A stretch of DNA of 46,122 bases from Lachnospiraceae bacterium (GTDB taxonomy: Bacteria; Bacillota_A; Clostridia; Lachnospirales; Lachnospiraceae). Below are positions 17,619 to 26,185 of the stretch, piece after piece. The translations under genes and the position numbers were made by a program. The stretch covers positions 1 to 46,122 of the forward strand of contig QXWX01000026.1 in the NCBI GenBank assembly GCA_009911175.1, written 5' to 3'. Within the stretch, counting starts at the first letter, position 1. Each line of letters starts with the position of its first letter. Below the pieces are notes generated by a model that was not told the origin of the DNA, searched no databases, and worked only from the letters and a program-made list of their open reading frames with translations.

Positions 17619-18662
17619 TCAGCCGCCGATCTGCGCCATGTTGTGTGTTTCCTGCAGGATGCCCTTCACCCGCGCCTCGGGCGAATCCCCTTTCCCGAAT
17701 ATCCCTGGTACGCCGTTTTCTGCAGTGGGCCAGGCCCTGCTCGGAAAATCGTGGCACTTGGGCTTCATATAAATACAGTCCTGCAGAAGCTGCTGCAGCT
17801 CATTGTCGTCAATCCCGTTTCTCATCTCCTGCTTGAGGTTGATATGCCCTTCATAGTTCAGGCACAGCTTCAGGGTTCCGTCCGCCTTTACCCGGATCCG
17901 GTTGCAGGAACGGCAGAACTTCCGGCTCAGCGCGCTGATAAACCCGATCCTCCCGCGGAATTCGGGAAGCTGATAATAGACTGCCGGTCCGTTTCCCACG
18001 GATTCCTTCACCAACTCCATATAACCGAACTGCGCTTCCAGCAATTTTTTGATCTCATCCTGAGTCACCGCTGTATAGCCTGTCCCCAGGCCGATGGGCA
18101 TCATTTCAATAAAACGGACTGTGATCGGGTATTTCCACGCCAGCGACGCCATATCTACAAGCTCATCCTCGTTGATCCCCACCATGGGAACGCAGTTCAC
18201 CTTCACCGGGATCCCTGCCAGGATCGTCTGCCGGATGCCCTCCCAGACCTCGGAAAATTCTCCCCGCCGGGTCAGCCGGTGGAATTTGTCCTTGTCCAGG
18301 GTATCCAGGCTGACATTGATCCCGGAGACTCCGGCCGCTGCCAGCTCCGGCAGAAACCTGCACAAGAGTGCCCCGTTGGTGGTAATCGTAACGGACTCGA
18401 TTCCGGGAACCCTCCGGATATTCTGGATCAACCCGCAGACCCCTTTCCGCACCAGAGGCTCCCCTCCGGTGATCTTGACCTTAGTAATCCCCGCTCCGGC
18501 CGCCGCCTTCGCGACACGGAGGATCTCGTCGTAGGTCATGACCTCGCTGTGGGGCATCGGCTCCACGCCCTCCCGGGGCATGCAGTACTGACACCGGTAA
18601 TTGCACCGGTCCGTCACGGATATTCTGATATAATCAACAACTCTTTGATATTGGTCTTTCAT
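17619..18662 (-). CDS. moaA: GTP 3',8-cyclase MoaA (radical SAM)
   Basis: The first enzyme of molybdopterin synthesis, 347 residues. The radical-SAM cluster motif is CNYRCQYC (C20, C24, C27). The second, C-terminal cluster is CRSC and, 14 residues on, LKLCL. The C-terminus ends in the family's GG pair (MAQIGG). The ATG at 18662 matches the usual N-terminus (MKDQYQRVVDYIRISVTD); a longer frame to 18791 is not credible. moaC, moaE and moaD are not in the window. Confidence 0.96.
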   Translation of the reverse strand: MKDQYQRVVDYIRISVTDRCNYRCQYCMPREGVEPMPHSEVMTYDEILRVAKAAAGAGITKVKITGGEPLVRKGVCGLIQNIRRVPGIESVTITTNGALLCRFLPELAAAGVSGINVSLDTLDKDKFHRLTRRGEFSEVWEGIRQTILAGIPVKVNCVPMVGINEDELVDMASLAWKYPITVRFIEMMPIGLGTGYTAVTQDEIKKLLEAQFGYMELVKESVGNGPAVYYQLPEFRGRIGFISALSRKFCRSCNRIRVKADGTLKLCLNYEGHINLKQEMRNGIDDNELQQLLQDCIYMKPKCHDFPSRAWPTAENGVPGIFGKGDSPEARVKGILQETHNMAQIGG

Positions 18663-18739
18663 TCCACGCCTCTTATCCTTTTTGTTTTTTTGCGCAATGC
18701 CGCACGGATACTGTCTGATCCGCCCGCCTGCGGCAGGTT

Positions 18740-19762
18740 CTATTTTCCAAAGCCGCAATTGGGGAAGGTACATACCGGGCAGGACAGGCACAATCCGCCC
18801 TCCCCCAGCCGGTCCAGATCCGCCTTCTCCAGCACTTCTCCTGTCATGATCCTGGGGAGCACCAGGTCAAATACGGTCCGTTTTGCGTACATGACGCAGC
18901 CCGGAAGTCCCATGACCGGGATTTTCTGTTCCCCGTAATAGGCCAGAAGGAACATTGCGCCGGGCAGCACCGGAGCGCCGTATGTGACGATCTTTGCCCC
19001 GGAATTGCGTATCGCGAGCGGGGTCCGGTCGTCCGGATCCACACTCATCCCGCCTGTGCAGAGGATCAGGTCCGCCCCTGCCTCCAGGAGCTTTTGGATC
19101 GCCGCTGTAATGCGCTCGTGGTTGTCATCGCAGATCTCATGGCCGATGATCTCCGCATCATATTCCGACAGCTTTTCCTTGATGACCGGAGTAAAGGTAT
19201 CCTGGATCCGCCCGTAAAAGACCTCATTTCCGGTGGTCACGATCCCGGCCTTTTTCTTCAGATAAGGCCGGATCTCAAAGATCGGCCCGTTTCCTGCCGC
19301 TTTCTTCGCACTCTCCATCTTCTCCTTTTCGATCACCAGAGGAATGATCCTGGTCCCTGCCAGCTTGTCCCCTGCCTTTACCGGAAAATTCCCGTGCCGC
19401 GCCGCGATCATCATCTCTCCCAGGGAGTTGACTGCGTTCAGCTTTTCGGAATCTACCTGAAACAGCCCGTCGCACTCGGCGATCAGTTCGATCTTGCCTT
19501 CCTTCACCTCCGACGGACGCATGTGGTCATTTTTACAAATGTCATAGAGGATCTGCGCCGCGTCATTCTCGTGGAGCATATTCTCGTTATTTTCCCAGAT
19601 ATAAATGTGGTCCTTTCCCACACTCAGAAGCACCGGAATGTCCTCCTCCCGGATGACATGCCCCTTGCGGAACACCGCGTCCTTCGTCACCCCCCGGATG
19701 ATCTGGGTAATGTCGTGGCAGAGGATCTGTCCCACCGCCTCTTCTGTCTTCATCAGCTTCAT
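18740..19762 (-). CDS. MoeA-like molybdopterin-binding protein
   Basis: A 340-residue protein with a MoaB/MoeA-type molybdopterin-binding core at about 170-310 (GIVTTGNEVFYGRI, LILCTGGMSVDPDDRTP, LPGAMFLLAYY, GLPGCVMYAKRTVFDLVLPR). The N-terminal part (MKLMKTEEAVGQILCHDIT) is the shortened form found in proteins encoded beside selenium-dependent molybdenum hydroxylases. The C-terminus carries a Cys-rich tail (CLSCPVCTFPNCGFGK) that may bind a metal or a cluster. It probably acts in cofactor insertion or modification rather than as the housekeeping MoeA. Confidence 0.88.
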   Translation of the reverse strand: MKLMKTEEAVGQILCHDITQIIRGVTKDAVFRKGHVIREEDIPVLLSVGKDHIYIWENNENMLHENDAAQILYDICKNDHMRPSEVKEGKIELIAECDGLFQVDSEKLNAVNSLGEMMIAARHGNFPVKAGDKLAGTRIIPLVIEKEKMESAKKAAGNGPIFEIRPYLKKKAGIVTTGNEVFYGRIQDTFTPVIKEKLSEYDAEIIGHEICDDNHERITAAIQKLLEAGADLILCTGGMSVDPDDRTPLAIRNSGAKIVTYGAPVLPGAMFLLAYYGEQKIPVMGLPGCVMYAKRTVFDLVLPRIMTGEVLEKADLDRLGEGGLCLSCPVCTFPNCGFGK

Positions 19763-19793
19763 TAAAATTCCGCCCGCCCTTCCGATTATTTTT

Positions 19794-20723
19794 TCAAAAC
19801 AATTCGGTTTTCAAAAAAATATGATTGTAGATCTGATATGCTGCTTCTTCCACCTGCTGTTCATACGTCTCAAACAACCGGAGCAGCCTGCTTCCCTTCT
19901 CTGTCAGATAAGCCCCGCCGCCGTTTTTTCCGCCCGGCTGCCGCCCTACGATCTGGTAGCCCAGCTCTTCCTCCGCCGCATGGATGATCTTCCATCCCTT
20001 GCTGTAGGACATGCCGGTCTTTCCGCAGGCTTCCTTCACAGAACCCAGCCTGTCGATCTGTTTGAGCAATGTGACGGTCCCCGGTCCGAAAAAGGGCTTC
20101 CGGTTAACCAACCTGACCTTCACCTGAGGGCGCATCAGGCTTTCCTCATGGATCCTGGCAATCCGGGCGCAGTCCTCTCCGGCAGAAATTCCTGTCAGTA
20201 TGCCTTGATCCAGGACCTCCAGACGGACCATTTTCCTTCCCCCGGCTTCCAGAGCATCCAGGATTCCCTTGTCCCCCTGATACTCTAGCAGGGCCGAGAT
20301 CCCGGAACCGTCCACACAGACCGGATACCCTGGCTGCCCCTGACAGACGGGAAGGACTGAGCCCTCCTGTGCTTCCAGAAGCAGCTTCACCGTTTCTTCC
20401 ATAAAAAAGGGAAACTCCGCCGGGCAGAACAGCACCTTGCCGCACCTCTCCCGCAGATAGTCCAACCCCAGCTTCACGGAATCCAGTGTCCGCGCGGATT
20501 CATAGCCTTCATTTCGAAGGAACGTGATGCCAAAACGACGGAGCGCCTTTTCCACCTGTTCTGCCCGGTATCCGGTAATCATCACGATGTCCTTGATCCC
20601 CACCCGCTGAAAGTTCACGGTCACCCGTTCTGCCGCCGTCAGGCTGTCCATCTCCGGAAGCCGGACAAAATCCTCCATCCCGGCGGAGCTGCCGGCAGCA
20701 TCAATCACTACGCCGACATTCAT
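19794..20723 (-). CDS. NTP-transferase (MobA/MocA-like) fused to ModE-type DNA-binding domain
   Basis: A 309-residue fusion. Residues 1-195 resemble the MobA/MocA nucleotidyltransferases that attach CMP or GMP to the molybdenum cofactor, but the usual nucleotide loop (AAGxSxRMG) reads DAAGSSAGM. Residues 205-300 match the winged-helix domain of ModE (LLKQIDRLGSVKEACGKTGMSYSKGWKII; GGKNGGGAYLTEKG), which senses molybdate in other bacteria. The protein could therefore couple cofactor nucleotidylation to operon control. It starts two bases after the ridA stop and lies upstream of the MoeA-like gene in the same operon. Confidence 0.85.
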   Translation of the reverse strand: MNVGVVIDAAGSSAGMEDFVRLPEMDSLTAAERVTVNFQRVGIKDIVMITGYRAEQVEKALRRFGITFLRNEGYESARTLDSVKLGLDYLRERCGKVLFCPAEFPFFMEETVKLLLEAQEGSVLPVCQGQPGYPVCVDGSGISALLEYQGDKGILDALEAGGRKMVRLEVLDQGILTGISAGEDCARIARIHEESLMRPQVKVRLVNRKPFFGPGTVTLLKQIDRLGSVKEACGKTGMSYSKGWKIIHAAEEELGYQIVGRQPGGKNGGGAYLTEKGSRLLRLFETYEQQVEEAAYQIYNHIFLKTELF

Positions 20724-20725
20724 GG

Positions 20726-21109
20726 TCAGTCTTTTAACGCAACGACTTCGATCTCTACCAGTGCGTCCTGGGGAAGCGCGGCTACCTGGAACGCGGATCT
20801 TGCCGGATAATTGCCCTCACTGAAAAATCCTTTGTATACTTCGTTCATCTTTCCGAAGTCTGCGATGTTTTTCAAAAATACGGTGGTCTTTACCACATTG
20901 TCCATAGTGCAGCCTGCGGATTCCAGAATGGACTTCACGTTCTCCAGAGACTGCCTGGTCTGTCCTTCAATATCCTGCGCTACGATCTTGCCCTCGGACG
21001 GAACGATCGGAAGCTGCCCGGAAAGGAACATCAGATTCCCTGTGTTGATTCCCTGAGAATACGGTCCGATTGCTTTTGGTGCATTGTCTGTGTTCAAAAT
21101 GGTCTTCAT
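20726..21109 (-). CDS. ridA: RidA family enamine/imine deaminase
   Basis: A 127-residue YjgF/RidA-type protein. It hydrolyses reactive enamines/imines made by PLP enzymes. Motifs seen are NAPKAIGPYSQGI at the N-terminus, GQTRQSLENVKSILESAG, and the C-terminal ARSAFQVAALPQDALVEIEVVA with the conserved Arg. The ATG at 21109 is chosen because AGGAG lies eight bases before it. It is the first gene after the strong promoter at 21153-21181. It may handle the 2-aminoacrylate released by the diaminopropionate ammonia-lyase encoded in the same island (inference). Confidence 0.94.
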   Translation of the reverse strand: MKTILNTDNAPKAIGPYSQGINTGNLMFLSGQLPIVPSEGKIVAQDIEGQTRQSLENVKSILESAGCTMDNVVKTTVFLKNIADFGKMNEVYKGFFSEGNYPARSAFQVAALPQDALVEIEVVALKD

Positions 21110-21152
21110 GGTCATATCTCCTTTTACAAATTTCTTTTCTCGCAATAAAAAT

Positions 21153-21181
21153 ATTTTATCATTCCTTCCGCCGTATGTCAA
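21153..21181 (-). promoter_or_regulatory. sigma-A promoter of the ridA-mod-sel operon
   Basis: On the minus strand TTGACA (21176-21181), a 17-bp spacer and TAAAAT (21153-21158) form a near-consensus vegetative promoter about 44 bp upstream of the ridA start. It is likely to drive ridA through the LysR gene, since all gaps in between are short. Confidence 0.75.
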
Positions 21182-21259
21182 GTTATATCCCGCTCACCTA
21201 ACAAAAATTTTTTTGTACGTTGACTTTTTTATTGAATTTAGAAAGATAACATGTAATAA

Positions 21260-21287
21260 TAGAAGTAACTCATAATAGTAGAAGTAA
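21260..21287 (+). promoter_or_regulatory. direct repeats upstream of the YheO-type regulator
   Basis: TAGAAGTAA occurs at 21260-21268 and 21279-21287, 19 bp apart, between the divergent ridA and YheO-type genes. It could be an operator, for example for autoregulation. No protein can be assigned from the sequence. Confidence 0.35.
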
Positions 21288-21323
21288 TTCCAATAGAAAT
21301 CTGTATAGAAATGGGGAACGCTT

Positions 21324-22034
21324 ATGAATTCTGACATCCTTCAGCATTATACCGTACTGGTTGAATTTCTTGGGAAAGCGCTTGGCCCGGATTATGAAGT
21401 GGTCCTGCATGACCTGAGTTCCAAAGATTTTGCGATCGCCGCGATCGCAAACGGGCATATCAGCGGCCGGAAAGTCGGAGGGCCCCTGACTGATGCCGCG
21501 CTCCGCATGCTATCCTCCAGGGCATACGAGACCGATGATTTTTTGAGCAACTACAGGGGTATTGCCCCCAACGGGCATGTCCTTCGCTCCTCCACCATGT
21601 TCATCCGTGATGAGGAGGGCCGCCCCATGGGGCTTTTGTGTATCAATTTCGATGACTGGCGTTACAAGGAGCTGACCGAAAAGCTGCTTTCCATCATACA
21701 TCCGGAATCCTATCTGGATCAGCATCCGGCGTACACCCAGCCGCTGATGCAGAAGACGGAAGAAACGTCTGCTCCGCAGGAAAACACTGCCGCGCCGATC
21801 ACGGAGAATTTCTCCATGGATATCCCCGCGCTGATGCAGAAGATCTTTGATGATGCCACGGCCTCCTTGGAAACCCCGGTGGACCGGCTGAACCAGTTTG
21901 AGCGCAGAGAGATCGTAGAGCAGCTCAATGAGCAGGGACTGTTTCAGCTCAAAGGAGCGGTTTCCTTTGTAGCCCGAAAGTTTTCCTGCTCCAACGCGAC
22001 GATCTACCGGTATCTCAGTGAGATCAGCGCATGA
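21324..22034 (+). CDS. YheO/DauR-type PAS-HTH transcriptional regulator
   Basis: A 236-residue regulator. The N-terminal YheO-type PAS domain is at about 5-120 (DYEVVLHDLSS, GRKVGGPLTD, LRSSTMFIRDEEGRPMGLLC). The C-terminal helix-turn-helix domain is at about 190-235 (FERREIVEQLNEQGLFQLKG, SNATIYRYLSE). Family members regulate amino-acid or purine-related genes in other bacteria. It is divergent from the ridA-molybdenum operon and followed by a terminator, so it is a single-gene unit. A second member of the family lies at 32494. Confidence 0.92.
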   Translation: MNSDILQHYTVLVEFLGKALGPDYEVVLHDLSSKDFAIAAIANGHISGRKVGGPLTDAALRMLSSRAYETDDFLSNYRGIAPNGHVLRSSTMFIRDEEGRPMGLLCINFDDWRYKELTEKLLSIIHPESYLDQHPAYTQPLMQKTEETSAPQENTAAPITENFSMDIPALMQKIFDDATASLETPVDRLNQFERREIVEQLNEQGLFQLKGAVSFVARKFSCSNATIYRYLSEISA

Positions 22035-22035
22035 T

Positions 22036-22079
22036 AAGAGCCCCGCCAAACACCGTTGCTGGTTTGGCAGGGCTCTCGT
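22036..22079. terminator. intrinsic terminator between convergent genes
   Basis: AGAGCCCC-GCCAAAC pairs with GTTTGGC-A-GGGCTCT around a nine-base loop, just after the YheO-type stop, with a short T-rich tail. It sits between that gene and the converging ferredoxin gene. Confidence 0.75.
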
Positions 22080-22117
22080 TTCATCTCAGGAGTAAGCAGA
22101 AAGCCTTTTTGATCTTT

Positions 22118-22603
22118 TTATCCCTCTGTCAGGACGCCTCGCAGGTCCGCAATTGCGTGACGCGGGCATTTCACTGCGCACATGCCGCAGCTCAGGCACA
22201 GCGTTTCGTCGATCACCGCATGGTTGTCAACCACCCGGACGGCCTCCGCCGTGCATGTCTTTTCACAGATCCCGCAGCCGATACAGCTTACGGGACAGAC
22301 TTCTCTTGCGTCCTTTCCCTTGTCTTCATTGACACATTTCACTACAATATAATTGGCGCATTCATGGAGATGGATGATCTCCTGCGGGCAGGCACGCGCA
22401 CACATGCCGCATGCAATACATTTTTCCTCGTCCACCACTGCCACGCCGTTTTCATTCAGTGTAATGGCGCCGAACTTACAGACCGCCGCACAGTTTCCGC
22501 AGCCCACGCAGCCATATCTGCATTTTGATACGGCGCTTGCGGCGCAGACTCCGTTACATGCCACCACTGCCGCGCGGTAGGGGAATTTCTTTTTTACTGC
22601 CAT
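22118..22603 (-). CDS. polyferredoxin-type iron-sulfur protein
   Basis: A 161-residue protein with several 4Fe-4S motifs, including CVGCGNCAAVC, CIACGMCARACP, CIGCGICEKTC and CLSCGMCAVKCP. It resembles the C-terminal half of RnfB-type electron-transfer proteins but has no membrane helix. The ATG at 22603 is favoured because AAGGAGGG sits just before it; it starts within three bases of the xanthine dehydrogenase stop. It is a good candidate for the electron partner of that enzyme, since no FAD subunit gene is present. Confidence 0.88.
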   Translation of the reverse strand: MAVKKKFPYRAAVVACNGVCAASAVSKCRYGCVGCGNCAAVCKFGAITLNENGVAVVDEEKCIACGMCARACPQEIIHLHECANYIVVKCVNEDKGKDAREVCPVSCIGCGICEKTCTAEAVRVVDNHAVIDETLCLSCGMCAVKCPRHAIADLRGVLTEG

Positions 22604-22605
22604 GC

Positions 22606-25188
22606 TCATCCCTCCTTGTTATATGGCGTACCAGAGATAGGCAGGCTGTATCTGCGCTCTCCGTCCAGCCGATAGTATGCGTCCGTGATCGCCGGCGCCG
22701 TCGGAATGCTGGTGATCTCTCCGATGCCGATGGCTCCATAGGCCACATCCAGTCCCGGCTTGTCGATCACGATCGCTTCAATCTCCGGGATCTCATGAGC
22801 CCGGAACAGCCCCAGCGCGCCGAATTTCTCGATCGGCTTGCAGTTCTCGTCGATGGGATATTTTTCCCGCAGGGCGAATCCCATAGACATGACCACTCCA
22901 CCCTCGATCTGTCCTTCGCAGGACAGCGGATTCACGGCCTTTCCGACATCGTGGGCCGCTACCATCTTTTCAATCTTCCCTGTTTTGGCATCCAGGATAC
23001 ACATCTGGGTCGCATATCCGTAAGCCACGTGGGATACCGGGTTGGGCACATCTGCTCCAAGGGGATCTGTCTTGGCCAGATATTCCCCGTAAAACTCCTG
23101 CCCTTCCAGGTCTGCCAGCGTTTTCCCGTCTGTCTTTGCTTCCATGAGCTTTCTGCAGGCGCGCATACATGCCTCGCCGGTGATCAGCGTCTGTCTGGAG
23201 CCGGAAGTGGTTCCGGAATCCGGTGCGATCCAGGTGTTGCTGCGCTCATAGACAATGTCCCCGCGTTTCAGATCCGTGCTGCTGACTACCATCTGCACCA
23301 GCACAGTTCCCAGACCCTGGCCGATACAGGACGCCCCCGCATAGATATGCAGCTTGTGGTCTTCCTCGATGATCAGCTTGACACGGCCCGTATCCGGGAT
23401 CCCGACGCCGACGCCGGCATTCTTCATGGCGCAGGCCAGACCTATCGGCTTTCCGGCTGCTCTCGCGCTGTCATACTGCTCCTTCACTGCTTCCAGCGTC
23501 TCCACCAGTCCGGTGGATTCGTCCACGATCTGTCCGTTGGGCAGTACGCCTCCCGGACGGATGGCATTGCGGTATCGGATCTCCCATGGAGTGATCCCGA
23601 TCTCGTCCGCCATCATATTTAACAGGGTCTCCGTGGCAAAACAGGTCTGGGTCACGCCGAACCCACGGAAGGCTCCTGCCGGCGGGTTGTTTGTATAGTA
23701 AGCGGTCCCTTCGATCTCAAAGTTCTCATAGGCATAAGGTCCCGCCGCATGGGTGCAGGCACGCTCCAGCACCGGACCGCCGAGGGAAGCGAAGGCTCCC
23801 GTGTCCGATGCCACCTTTGCCTTGACACCCAGGATCTTTCCGTTCTCATCGCAGCCCATGGTAAAGTTCATGACAAAATGATGCCGCTTCGGATGAATCA
23901 GCAGGGATTCTGCCCGGGTCAGCCGAACCTTCACCGGCCGTCTGGTATGGTGGGCGAGCAGCGCCGCGTGATGCTGCACCGTCATGTCCTCCTTCCCCCC
24001 AAAGCCGCCGCCTACCAGCGCGTTTTCCGCCTTGACCTTATCGGTTCCCAGCATCAGGCTGCATTCCCGGTAAGTACAGTAGGCATCCTGGTCCGTGGAA
24101 ATGACCATCACGTCGCCGTCCTCGTCGATATAAGCCACCGCGCATTCCGGCTCCAGGAACGCATGCTCCGTCCAGGGCGTCTCGAAATGCTGGGTAATGA
24201 CATGCTTCGCGTTCCGGATCGCTTCGGCCGCATTTCCCCGGCTCACATGCTTGTAGGCCTGGACATTGGACTCTTCCTCGTCAAATACCTTTGGAGCGTC
24301 CGCAGCGGCTGCTTCCTTGATGTTATGTACCATAGGAAGGACCTCGTACTCCACCTTGATCAGCTTTTTCGCCTTTTCCACGGTCTCCATGTCCTCCGCG
24401 GCCACCAGCGCCACGGCGTCTCCCAGGTAATGGGTCAGTCCGCCCACCGGGATCAGGGTGTACTGGTCATGCTTGAGATGGCCGATCTTGTTCTCTCCCG
24501 GAATGTCCTCTGCGGTCAGAACCGCTGCCACACCGGGCAGCGCTTTCGCTTTGGAGGTGTCGATGGAGAGCACCCTGGCTCTTGGATATTTACTCCGAAG
24601 CGCCGAGCCATAGCACATATTTTCCTTATAAAAATCATCCGGGTACTTTCCGTAGCCGAGCACCTTTTCTTCCACATCCAGGCGGTGTACGCGGGAACCC
24701 ACCTTCCAGTCGTCCGCGCTCTTTTCCGGAGTCCGTCCTTCCCGCAGGATCTTTGCGGAAAGCTTCACTGCGGCGATGATCTTCACATATCCGGTACAGC
24801 GGCAGTAATTGTTTCGCAGGGCGTATTTGATCTCGTCCTCGGTGGGATCCGGATTCACGTCCAGCAGCGCCTTCGTGCACATCACCATGCCCGGGATACA
24901 GAAGCCGCACTGTACCGCTCCCGCTTCCCCGTATGCATAGGTAAATACCTGGGACTCCCATTCGCTTAAGCCCTCTACCGTCAGGACATGTTTGCCCTCC
25001 AGCCGGTCCGTTGTGGGAACACAGGCTTTACAGGTGACGCCGTCTATGATCACGGTACAGGCGCCGCATGCCCCCTGGCTGCAGCCGTCCTTAACGGAGG
25101 TCATATGCAGCTCATCCCGGAGGAATCGGAGCAGGGATTGCTTTTTATCCGTTTTCACCGTTTTACCATTTACTACAAATGTATACAT
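22606..25188 (-). CDS. xdhD: selenium-dependent xanthine dehydrogenase (Fe-S and Mo domains fused)
   Basis: An 860-residue molybdenum hydroxylase. Residues 1-150 hold two [2Fe-2S] domains: CSQGACGAC with C36, C41, C44 and C56, then CGFCIPGM and CRCTGY. Residues 165-860 are the molybdopterin domain with GGGFGGKED, GAFRGFGV, GASCIGQGLG and the base glutamate in AIGIGE near the end. It belongs to the XdhD/selenium-dependent group, in which a labile selenium ligand replaces sulfur on Mo. It lacks the FAD domain of classical xanthine oxidase. The ATG at 25188 with AAGGTGAG is preferred to a TTG two codons earlier. It should interconvert hypoxanthine, xanthine and urate. Confidence 0.93.
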   Translation of the reverse strand: MYTFVVNGKTVKTDKKQSLLRFLRDELHMTSVKDGCSQGACGACTVIIDGVTCKACVPTTDRLEGKHVLTVEGLSEWESQVFTYAYGEAGAVQCGFCIPGMVMCTKALLDVNPDPTEDEIKYALRNNYCRCTGYVKIIAAVKLSAKILREGRTPEKSADDWKVGSRVHRLDVEEKVLGYGKYPDDFYKENMCYGSALRSKYPRARVLSIDTSKAKALPGVAAVLTAEDIPGENKIGHLKHDQYTLIPVGGLTHYLGDAVALVAAEDMETVEKAKKLIKVEYEVLPMVHNIKEAAAADAPKVFDEEESNVQAYKHVSRGNAAEAIRNAKHVITQHFETPWTEHAFLEPECAVAYIDEDGDVMVISTDQDAYCTYRECSLMLGTDKVKAENALVGGGFGGKEDMTVQHHAALLAHHTRRPVKVRLTRAESLLIHPKRHHFVMNFTMGCDENGKILGVKAKVASDTGAFASLGGPVLERACTHAAGPYAYENFEIEGTAYYTNNPPAGAFRGFGVTQTCFATETLLNMMADEIGITPWEIRYRNAIRPGGVLPNGQIVDESTGLVETLEAVKEQYDSARAAGKPIGLACAMKNAGVGVGIPDTGRVKLIIEEDHKLHIYAGASCIGQGLGTVLVQMVVSSTDLKRGDIVYERSNTWIAPDSGTTSGSRQTLITGEACMRACRKLMEAKTDGKTLADLEGQEFYGEYLAKTDPLGADVPNPVSHVAYGYATQMCILDAKTGKIEKMVAAHDVGKAVNPLSCEGQIEGGVVMSMGFALREKYPIDENCKPIEKFGALGLFRAHEIPEIEAIVIDKPGLDVAYGAIGIGEITSIPTAPAITDAYYRLDGERRYSLPISGTPYNKEG

Positions 25189-25218
25189 TTTCAAATCTCA
25201 CCTTCTTTTTTTGAATGT

Positions 25219-25238
25219 TTTCCACCTGTACGGTTGGA
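25219..25238. repeat. partial copy of the 11.36-kb hairpin element
   Basis: The 20 bases TTTCCACCTGTACGGTTGGA are identical to 11357-11376. Here they lie between yqeB and the xanthine dehydrogenase gene without the right half of the hairpin. This suggests a dispersed short repeat with a truncated copy. Confidence 0.6.
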
Positions 25239-25256
25239 ATTTTTTCATACAGGATC

Positions 25257-26036
25257 TCAGTCTTTCCCAAAGGCTGCCTCCATAGCGCCTCTCCCTATTT
25301 TTCTTGCCTTGTCAGATATGGTAACGCAGTATTCCTTCTTCTCCCGGGCGTCGATATCCCCGATCTTGAGCCCTTTTTCCACCTGCACGCCTTCCTGGAG
25401 CATGCCCCGGACAATGCCGGACATCTGCGCGTAGACCGGAACGCCGCCGGTCACGGCCACCAGCTGCCCTTTTTTCACCAGGTCGCCGATCCGGACCTGG
25501 GGTTCTATGACTCCGGAGGCCGATGCCCTGATCAACCGTTCGATAGTGTAGCCTGCGATCTCTCCCGGAATCCCTGTATTGGGAATGGCGCTGCCCTCCC
25601 GGATCACCTGTCCGAGAGACGGCCCCCGCTGGGTCTCGATCACGTAATGGCAGTCCAGCCCCGCCGTAAAGCCGGGGCCGATGCCGATCACCACAGGCGC
25701 GTCACCGATGCGGGTGCCCAGGTTTCTTTTCGCCATGATACTGTCGATCAGGATGTCCGGCCTGTATTCCTCCCGGATCTTCGCCTGTTCGTCCACGATC
25801 ACCGCGATGCCGCCCGCCTGCATCGTCCGGAGCGCCTCTTCCAGATTCCGTACCAGAACGCCTTTCGCCTGTTCTACCTGTGCCTCGCCCTCATACACCG
25901 CACGAGAGAAGGATACTGTCCTTCTCACAGCCAGGGGGATTTCGATATCCGTCATCAGAACCTGATGGCCCGCAAGCCAAAATTCATACGCGATCCCTGT
26001 AGCCAAATCCCCGGCTCCCTTGATCAAAATCTTCAT
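25257..26036 (-). CDS. yqeB: YqeB-type selenium-dependent molybdenum hydroxylase maturation protein
   Basis: A 259-residue protein with an N-terminal Rossmann-like motif (MKILIKGAGDLATGIAYEF) and the family's mid-region (GIGPGFTAGLDCHYVIET, RGPSLGQVI). Residues from about 185 on look like a biotinyl/barrel-type domain (GDLVKKGQLVAVTGGVPVYA). It belongs to the EF2563/YqeB family, a genomic marker for the labile selenium cofactor of molybdenum hydroxylases together with SelD. The ATG at 26036 is taken; the upstream extension is not conserved-looking. It lies directly upstream of the hydroxylase gene. Confidence 0.93.
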   Translation of the reverse strand: MKILIKGAGDLATGIAYEFWLAGHQVLMTDIEIPLAVRRTVSFSRAVYEGEAQVEQAKGVLVRNLEEALRTMQAGGIAVIVDEQAKIREEYRPDILIDSIMAKRNLGTRIGDAPVVIGIGPGFTAGLDCHYVIETQRGPSLGQVIREGSAIPNTGIPGEIAGYTIERLIRASASGVIEPQVRIGDLVKKGQLVAVTGGVPVYAQMSGIVRGMLQEGVQVEKGLKIGDIDAREKKEYCVTISDKARKIGRGAMEAAFGKD

Positions 26037-26185
26037 GTTTGTTCCCGCCTCTCTTTGTGTACTGAGTTCCATCATACTGCTGCCTTCAAAGCCTGTAAAC
26101 AGACTTTTTTTACCATATTTGCCGACAGCCATACCCGGAAAGCCCCTTTAAGGCCCCCGTGCATGGCTCCTTCCATTCAAAATGC

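Noticed and set aside
17643..18938. 431-codon plus-strand frame opposite moaA
   Set aside because: It is antisense to MoaA, whose radical-SAM motifs are intact, and its sequence has the His/Pro/Asp-rich look of a shadow frame.
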